NCBI GenBank assembly: GCA_024655945.1
Contig: JANLFK010000012.1
Location: 62,001-126,000 of the forward strand
Direction of reading: 5' to 3'
From: a candidate division KSB1 bacterium
GTDB lineage: Bacteria; Zhuqueibacterota; Zhuqueibacteria; JANLFK01; Oleimicrobiaceae
DNA: 64,000 nucleotides
Shown: positions 58,739-64,000 of the stretch, one piece after another
Numbering within the stretch: position 1 is the first letter of the stretch
Layout: each line of letters starts with the position of its first letter
Position numbers and translations under genes: made by a program
The notes under the pieces: model-generated
The model's database searches: none
The model's input: the letters and a program-made list of their open reading frames with translations, nothing else
Told to the model about the DNA's origin: nothing

Positions 58739-60559
58739 CTATCGCCGCCGGCTTGGGGCGAAAAAGGCCAAGAAGTAGTGGGCTTCGGCAGTGCCGTCCA
58801 GAGTGGGCTCGTTGGTGGCATAGTCCCAGGTATCGTCGTGATAGACCACGAACTCAGACTGGAACTCTTCGTACGGGTCTTCGCGCGACAGGCGAATCCC
58901 CTTGAGGCTGTTGAAAATGGAGGCGTACACCGGGCCGTCGTTGAGCGCGCCGACAATCTCTCGTCCCAAATGCAGGGCGATGGCGCTGTGCGGGTACTGG
59001 GGGGTGCGCCCGCCCTCGCGCGGGATGCCCACAAATTGGCTGACCCCCCACGGATTGCGGCCCAACAGCCAGTCACGGGTCTCTGTCATCAGAGGACGGT
59101 AAGTCGAATCGCCGGTCATTTGCTCATACAGCAGGCACTGCATCACAAAGGCGGCGGCCAGGTTGTTCGAGCACCAGATGAACGGAATGCCAACGTGGTA
59201 GGGGTTCTCCTCTGCTCGTCGCCACACCGCCTCGATGCCTTCGCGGTAGTAGTTCGCCAATGTGTCGCGGAGGGCTCCGTCAGCAACTTGCCACAGGGCA
59301 AAGTGGCCGAGGTTCATGAAGGGATAGAACTCGTAGTGGTGGGCGGTGTCGGCGCCCATCCAGGAGACCGTGTTCGCGATGCGCGCGTAGCTCCTCGCCT
59401 CCTCCAGGTAGCGCTCCAGCCCGGTGACCCGGAATAATTCTGCGGCGCCCCATTCCATGTCGTCTGCCCAGGTGCGCTCGTGATAGCGGTAAGGGGCGCG
59501 GCAGGGCGTGCCTTCCTGGCAGCCTAGTTGCCGCCGCCCCATCTCATAGACCTCCTTGCCTGCCTGCAGGCAGCGGGTGGCAAACCACTCCTCGCCCAAA
59601 TCGTTGCGCCAGATGTCGGCCGCCATGGCCATGGCCGCAGCATAGCGCCCTCCCAGATTGGCAATTCCTGTGGAGGTGTTTTGGTAGTTCCCCAACCCCT
59701 GCGGTTTGCCCGTCGCATAGTAGACCACCCGATAACTGCCTGGACCCCAGCCATAGTCCGCCGAGTCTGCGTACGGCATTTTGAAACCGATGTGGTCGCG
59801 GTCGTCAGCCACTTGGTGAAAAAGCTGCTCCGGCGCAGGGTGCATCTTGAGCATCCACTCCAACCCCCAGCGCGCCTCGTCGAGCACATCGGGAACACCG
59901 TTGCCGCCCGCGTGCCCAAGCGCATCGACTTCATCCGCAAATTTGCCCTTGTTCTGCCGGTAGGAAAAGAGCAGGCGGCAGACGGCATTGCCTGAGGTCA
60001 GCAGGTAACGCAGGTAGTCACCGGCATCATGCCAGCCGCCGCTCACATCGATGAAGGTGCCGCCTGGCATGGGGCCGTATGCGGTGCGGCCATCCTTGCG
60101 GTGGCAGACCTCGTCCAAAAAAGGATTGTAGCCACACCGCTGTTGCCGCATGTAGGCAAGGACCAGTTCGTGGTAGCCGTCGTAGGCCTGCTGGCTGATG
60201 GTGAACGGCAGCGATTCGTAACCGGTGCCGCAGATGCGCACCTTGAAACGTCCGGGCCCGCGCACCCCGCTAAAGTCCAGGCGATAGTGGTAGGCGAAGC
60301 GACCCCAGCGGCCGGCATTGGGCCCTACCGACCGCGGTCCCCAAGCCCGCCTCCCGGTTGCGGCATCCACCACTTCGAAGCGCGCGCCGTGCAGCGGTTG
60401 AGCAGCGAACGCGATGGCTATTTTGGTGTCCCCGGGCAGGTAGCCCACCTGGTTCGCCCGCACATGCACTCGCGGGAGCGCCGCACTCACCGGCTTTGCA
60501 GACTGCAAGGCCAAGAGAGTACACATACACCACGCCACAATCACCGCGGTTCTGCGCAC
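58739..60559 (-). CDS. GH9 endoglucanase (cellulase) with N-terminal Ig-like domain
   Basis: 606 residues; signal peptide MRRTAVIVAWCMCTLLALQS up to about A26. Residues 30-125 are a CelD_N Ig-like domain (VRANQVGYLPGDTKIAIAF). The (alpha/alpha)6 barrel holds SGGWHDAGDYLRYL (catalytic base Asp near residue 179), GNGVPDVLDEARWGLEWML, NPHHVxx-like NPYHVGIPF, GRNPWGVSQFVG and, near the end, TWDYATNEPTLDGTAEAHYF with the acid Glu near 583. This Ig-GH9 architecture is theme E2 cellulases and some exo-beta-glucosaminidases. No dockerin or sorting tail, so it is probably periplasmic. Confidence 0.88.
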   Translation of the reverse strand: MRRTAVIVAWCMCTLLALQSAKPVSAALPRVHVRANQVGYLPGDTKIAIAFAAQPLHGARFEVVDAATGRRAWGPRSVGPNAGRWGRFAYHYRLDFSGVRGPGRFKVRICGTGYESLPFTISQQAYDGYHELVLAYMRQQRCGYNPFLDEVCHRKDGRTAYGPMPGGTFIDVSGGWHDAGDYLRYLLTSGNAVCRLLFSYRQNKGKFADEVDALGHAGGNGVPDVLDEARWGLEWMLKMHPAPEQLFHQVADDRDHIGFKMPYADSADYGWGPGSYRVVYYATGKPQGLGNYQNTSTGIANLGGRYAAAMAMAADIWRNDLGEEWFATRCLQAGKEVYEMGRRQLGCQEGTPCRAPYRYHERTWADDMEWGAAELFRVTGLERYLEEARSYARIANTVSWMGADTAHHYEFYPFMNLGHFALWQVADGALRDTLANYYREGIEAVWRRAEENPYHVGIPFIWCSNNLAAAFVMQCLLYEQMTGDSTYRPLMTETRDWLLGRNPWGVSQFVGIPREGGRTPQYPHSAIALHLGREIVGALNDGPVYASIFNSLKGIRLSREDPYEEFQSEFVVYHDDTWDYATNEPTLDGTAEAHYFLAFFAPSRRR

Positions 60560-61188
60560 GACTTCCTCCTCGCTCGCTCATGCGTCTCCCCCACCAAAAG
60601 GGCAAGCTCCCGGTGGCGAAAGCAGGAGACAAGATGGTCATTCACCATGCCCACCGCCTGCATAAAGGCATAGCAGATGGTCGGGCCGACAAACGTGAAC
60701 CCGCGGGCGCGTAAGGCCTTGCTCAAAGCTGCGGCCTGCGGGGAGCTGGCAGGCACTTGGTGCATCTCCCGCCAAAAGTTCACCACCGGCCGGTGGTCCA
60801 CAAAACTCCAGACAAAGGAGGCAAAGCTGCCCCACTCTTGCCGTACCTTCAGGAACGCTTGCGCATTGCGAATCGCCCCCTCTATCTTTGCTCGGTTCCG
60901 GACAATGCCAGGGTCGGCCAGCAACTCCCTCACTTTCTCCTCAGAGTAATTGGCCACCACCTCCGGGACAAATCGGCCGAAGGCCATGCGCAAGTGCTCC
61001 CGCTTCCTGAGAATGGTCGCCCAGCTCAGCCCCGCTTGAAATCCTTCCAGCACTAAGAACTCGAACAGCAGGCCGTCGTCGTAGACCGGCACCCCCCATT
61101 CCTCGTCGTGATAGCGCACATACAGGGGATCCACGCCCACCGCCCAATCGCACCGTGGCAGCTGTTTGTCGCCCGCATCGTCCATCAT
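60541..61188 (-). CDS. tag: DNA-3-methyladenine glycosylase I
   Basis: 215 residues, about 20 longer than E. coli Tag. The family motifs RCDWAV, YVRYHDEEWGVPVYDD, FEFLVLEGFQAGLSWATIL and FTFVGPTICYAFMQAVGMVN are present, and the zinc ligands are all kept (Cys in RCDW, His in YHDEEW, His and Cys in NDHLVSCF). It removes 3-methyladenine from alkylated DNA, leaving an abasic site for XthA. Its stop lies within the start of the GH9 gene (19-base overlap), and it is overlapped by the end of the beta-mannosidase gene. Confidence 0.93.
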   Translation of the reverse strand: MMDDAGDKQLPRCDWAVGVDPLYVRYHDEEWGVPVYDDGLLFEFLVLEGFQAGLSWATILRKREHLRMAFGRFVPEVVANYSEEKVRELLADPGIVRNRAKIEGAIRNAQAFLKVRQEWGSFASFVWSFVDHRPVVNFWREMHQVPASSPQAAALSKALRARGFTFVGPTICYAFMQAVGMVNDHLVSCFRHRELALLVGETHERARRKSCAEPR

Positions 61189-63761
61189 TCGGCCTCGAAT
61201 GCATCTACCAATGACACCGCGCGCAGCTGCTGCTTGAACTCCTCCAATCCCAAGGGCCCTCTTGGAGTAAAGGACACGCGCACCGTCTCACCGGGCAGCA
61301 CGTCAAAGAAGTTGTCGCTGAAAAAACCATCGGCCTCTGCCGTGGACAGGTAGACGTGCCGGGCCAGCACATCTGAGCCGACGAGGACGATGAAGTGCTG
61401 ATCGCCTTCCTCGCAACGCAAGGAAAGCTGCGGCCTGGGGAGCTTCCTCTCCTTAGGGGGAACAAAGAAGTGGAGGTTCGAAGAGACCGGTTGCTCCCCT
61501 TCAACAAGGGCACAATGAAGAAACACTCCCTTCGGGTCATGGCCACTGAGCAGCTCGCTTACCGGCGCTTGCCAGACAACCTTGCTGCTCTGCGGTTGAG
61601 CAATAACCTTGCGCGCATCAGAGAATAGAACTTTTCCGGCAACATCCATGAGCCTGACTGCGAGCGTAGCACGCGACTGGCGCTTCTTGTCCGAGACGAC
61701 GTAGATCTTGAGGGTGCCGTCTTCCTCGCTTGGACTGACCAGCAGCTGGGCGTAGAAACGTCGCGCATAGTAGTGCAACGCCTTCCAGCGGCCGAAATAG
61801 TCGATGCTGGACCAAGAGGCGACTGGCCAGCAGTCGTCAATCTGCCAGTAGAGCGAACCCATGCACCTGGGCATGAGGCGCCGCAGATGCTCGGCGCCGC
61901 GCTTGATCCCCTCCGCTTGGAGGATCTGGCTCACGTAAAGAAAAGCGGAAAAGTGCTTGGGCGGCGGGTAGTCGCGCAGCAGGTACTCGCGAATCAGCTG
62001 GTTGCCGCGCGGATGCTTCTGGTGGACCATCATCACCGGCGATGCGATGTCGCGGTCCTCGGGCAAGGTGAAAGCCTCGACCGTTCTCAGCTCCGGAAAC
62101 GACTGGAAGCCGTACTCGCTCATGAAGCGCGGGGCCTGCTTCTGGTACTCTTCGAACGGTGCCGCTGCGTGCCAGACTCCCCAGTAGTGCATGTCGCCAA
62201 AGTTCGGCGAGTTCGGCTCCGCCTGAAGATTGGAGCTGGGAGAGCTCGGCCAATAGGGGCGGCTTGCATCGTGTTGCTGGCAGACCTCCGGCAGCAGCTT
62301 GTGGAAAATCGCCTCATAGTCCGCCCACGCTGTTGCCGGTAGTTGCTCCCGCCAGCCCCAGCTATGCCACCCCCACTCCATCTCGTTGTTCCCGCACCAG
62401 AGCACGATGCACGGGTGATGCCGCAGCCTCTTCACCTGGCAGATGGCCTCCTGCCGAACGTTTTCCAAAAAGGCGGCATCCCCGGGATACTGGCTGCAGG
62501 AGAACATGAAGTCCTGCCAGACCATGAGGCCGAGCTCGTCGCACAGCCGGTAGAAGGTCTCGTCCTCGTACACACCGCCTCCCCACACGCGCAGCATGTT
62601 CATGCCGACATCCCGACAGGAGGTCAGCAAGTGGCGGTAGCGCTGCCCCTCCACGCGGTTGAGGAAATTGTCCGCCGGGATCCAGTTACCACCTTTGGCA
62701 AACACTGGCACACCGTTGACCACGAAGGTGAAGCTCTTGCCCCATTGGTCAGGCAGTTGCCGCAGTTCAAGGGAACGAATTCCGGTGGTGCAGCTCTTGC
62801 GGGCTATGAGGCGCGCGTCGCGCAGCAGCTCCACCTCGATGGTATACAACGCCTGCTCGCCCAGACCATTGGGCCACCAGAGGCGAGGCTTGGCAATCTT
62901 CATCTCCACAGGCAGGACGTTGTCTCCTTGTGCGAGCCTGAAGCTCTTCTGAATTGTGGGGACTCCGCCGTCGCGGCTCTTGAGCACGAGGGTGGCTTCG
63001 GCTGTTCCGGTAGATTCCACCTCCACCCATGCGCTCAGCGCGGCCTCCTTGCTACTCACTTTGTGCGGGAGAAGCTGCAGGCTCGCGATGCGCGCGCCGT
63101 TCCACCCCTCCAAGTACACCGGCCGCCAAATGCCGCAGGTGACCAGGCGCGGCCCCCAATCCCAGCCGTAGTGGTAGGGCGCCTTGCGCGTGTAAGGGCT
63201 GGTGCCCACAGGGTCATTGGCAGCGGGCAGTCTGGCTGGCGCGGCTTTGAGACGCGGCATCACCTCCTGGATCGGCGAGCGAAAACGGACATGGAGCGTG
63301 TTCTCCCCCTCATGCAGCAGCTCCTTGCACGGTACGCGCCAGTGCCTGAACATGTTGTCGGCCTCGAGCACCTTGGTGCCGTTCAGCACCACCGTGGCGT
63401 AGGTATCCAGCCCCTCAAAGACCAAGTCGCAGCGTTCGCTCTCCAGCAGGGCGCTATCCACGACGAAAGAGCACGCGTACTCCCAGTCGACCTCGCCAAT
63501 CCATTGCATTTTCAGCTCTTTGTCGCGGTAGAAAGGGTCCCCGATCAGCCCACATGCCAGCAGGTCAGTATGCACACACCCTGGCACGGTGGCAGGGTGC
63601 CAGTCTTGCTCTCCAACTTTGCGGAATTGCCAACCCTGATGCAAATAGTGCACGCCTTTGTCCTCCTCACTGCCGGCCCTTGCGAGTGTGACCCCGGAGA
63701 GAGAAGCGGAAATCACCAATGAAATGAACAGAACAGACCACTTGCTGCACGTCGTAGCCAC
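61185..63761 (-). CDS. GH2 beta-mannosidase
   Basis: 858 residues from GTG at 63761, chosen because GGAGG lies six bases upstream and the segment right after it (KWSVLFISLVISASLSGVTL) is a signal peptide. Sugar-binding domain (WQFRKVGEQDWHPATVPGCV, APYHYGWDWGPRLVTCGIWR), Ig-like domain, then the barrel: WGGGVYEDETFYRLCDELGL, the acid/base Glu in WCGNNEMEWGW (about 459) and the nucleophile Glu in MSEYGFQSFPE (about 548). QIDDCWPVASWSSIDYFGRW is typical for beta-mannosidases. It releases mannose from beta-mannosides, with mannan or glycoprotein glycans as sources. Probably periplasmic. Confidence 0.88.
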   Translation of the reverse strand: MATTCSKWSVLFISLVISASLSGVTLARAGSEEDKGVHYLHQGWQFRKVGEQDWHPATVPGCVHTDLLACGLIGDPFYRDKELKMQWIGEVDWEYACSFVVDSALLESERCDLVFEGLDTYATVVLNGTKVLEADNMFRHWRVPCKELLHEGENTLHVRFRSPIQEVMPRLKAAPARLPAANDPVGTSPYTRKAPYHYGWDWGPRLVTCGIWRPVYLEGWNGARIASLQLLPHKVSSKEAALSAWVEVESTGTAEATLVLKSRDGGVPTIQKSFRLAQGDNVLPVEMKIAKPRLWWPNGLGEQALYTIEVELLRDARLIARKSCTTGIRSLELRQLPDQWGKSFTFVVNGVPVFAKGGNWIPADNFLNRVEGQRYRHLLTSCRDVGMNMLRVWGGGVYEDETFYRLCDELGLMVWQDFMFSCSQYPGDAAFLENVRQEAICQVKRLRHHPCIVLWCGNNEMEWGWHSWGWREQLPATAWADYEAIFHKLLPEVCQQHDASRPYWPSSPSSNLQAEPNSPNFGDMHYWGVWHAAAPFEEYQKQAPRFMSEYGFQSFPELRTVEAFTLPEDRDIASPVMMVHQKHPRGNQLIREYLLRDYPPPKHFSAFLYVSQILQAEGIKRGAEHLRRLMPRCMGSLYWQIDDCWPVASWSSIDYFGRWKALHYYARRFYAQLLVSPSEEDGTLKIYVVSDKKRQSRATLAVRLMDVAGKVLFSDARKVIAQPQSSKVVWQAPVSELLSGHDPKGVFLHCALVEGEQPVSSNLHFFVPPKERKLPRPQLSLRCEEGDQHFIVLVGSDVLARHVYLSTAEADGFFSDNFFDVLPGETVRVSFTPRGPLGLEEFKQQLRAVSLVDAFEAE

Positions 63762-63815
63762 GCTTCGCCTCCGGAATGACCGATCACCCTTCTTACCTGA
63801 CGGCAAAGTTTCCGC

Positions 63816-63844
63816 TTGTTTGCAGCGCGGCTTTTGTCTATATT
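63816..63844 (+). promoter_or_regulatory. Promoter of the gene at the right edge
   Basis: TTGTTT (63816-63821), 17-base spacer, TATATT (63839-63844), about 80 bases before the ATG at 63923. The -10 box and spacer equal those at lexA. Confidence 0.6.
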
Positions 63845-63922
63845 TGCACGCAAATCTAGGGAACGGCGAGGCCGCATCCTCGTGCAAAGTTTCTAACCCC
63901 GCCTCCGGAGATAGTTCCAGCA

Positions 63923-64000
63923 ATGAAGCGTCTCTGGCTGTTGCCCGCAGTGGGCGCCGTCATCGTCTCCTTTCTCGCAACTGTGTCCTGTTTTGCGGAG
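63923..64000 (+). CDS. Start of a secreted protein, cut by the window edge
   Basis: 26 codons from ATG: basic MKRLW, then a hydrophobic stretch LLPAVGAVIVSFLATVSC and FAE, which is a signal peptide, possibly with lipoprotein-type Cys. CGGAG lies about twelve bases upstream. The rest is outside the window, so nothing can be said about function. It is divergent from the beta-mannosidase gene and has its own promoter. Confidence 0.65.
   Translation, partial: MKRLWLLPAVGAVIVSFLATVSCFAE

Noticed and set aside
57632-59437. A 601-codon open frame on the plus strand across the aldolase, xthA and GH9 genes
   Set aside because: All three opposite genes have complete catalytic motifs; the plus-strand text is random, His/Gln/Gly-rich antisense.
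60658-60680. GCATAAAGGCAT, resembling the REP-like loop
   Set aside because: It lies within tag and encodes conserved residues; no flanking stem of the right form.

Overview
This window is a stretch of a bacterial chromosome of high GC content, almost certainly from a Gram-negative member of the FCB group; candidate phylum KSB1, Calditrichota and Zixibacteria-like lineages are the best guesses. The reasons are a TonB-dependent receptor with a carboxypeptidase-like N-terminal plug extension, outer-membrane beta-barrels, and three secreted proteins ending in FlgD-like/type IX-style sorting domains, one with the typical NYPNPFNPxTxIxF motif. No rRNA, tRNA, CRISPR array, intact insertion sequence or prophage was found. 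Promoters of one clear type recur (TTGACT, 17 bases, TATATT).

Layout. 1-2051: end of a GH13 amylase with a C-terminal glycogen-binding module, and an alcohol dehydrogenase. 2155-3592: remains of a type III-like restriction-modification locus around an intact DUF4258/DUF2283 pair. 3712-6270: SpmA-SpmB fusion and SAICAR synthase. 6271-7109: decayed DNA. 7209-18860: large secreted proteins with cohesin, dockerin, beta-helix and metalloprotease domains, small unknown genes, two frameshifted genes and a GH29 fucosidase. 18861-20088: mostly empty DNA with a second, broken DUF4258/DUF2283 pair. 20236-24413: PlsY fused to a polyprenol-kinase-like domain, a TonB receptor and a lipoprotein. 24814-34288: a DNA-damage island, lexA-imuB-dnaE2 followed by mrfB-mrfA, with two copies of a distinctive LexA operator, then a DUF72 gene. 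34366-35900: a beta-barrel gene, hairpin repeats and a gene-free transcribed-looking stretch. 35901-36971: a ferredoxin-like protein. 36985-46442: the phosphate regulon phoB-phoR-porin-pstSCAB-phoU, preceded by a PHP-domain gene. 46456-63761: a long leftward series with YccF, CoA-binding and MFS proteins, a phosphoesterase/beta-propeller fusion, a threonine dehydratase-like enzyme, GH31, two class V aminotransferases, a 4-hydroxy-2-oxoglutarate aldolase, XthA, GH9, Tag and a GH2 beta-mannosidase. A secreted protein begins at 63923.

How it fits together. The cell looks like a surface-active polysaccharide degrader (GH13, GH29, GH31, GH9, GH2, cohesin/dockerin proteins, TonB uptake) with a complete phosphate-starvation regulon. 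The strongest less-described system is the SOS mutagenesis cassette with a catalytically degenerate ImuB and no adjacent ImuA, placed directly upstream of the mitomycin-repair pair MrfB-MrfA under LexA operators of the form GGTG-N-AC-N4-GT-N-CACC. The paired DUF4258/DUF2283 genes, one intact inside a gutted restriction locus and one decaying, are the second most interesting feature.
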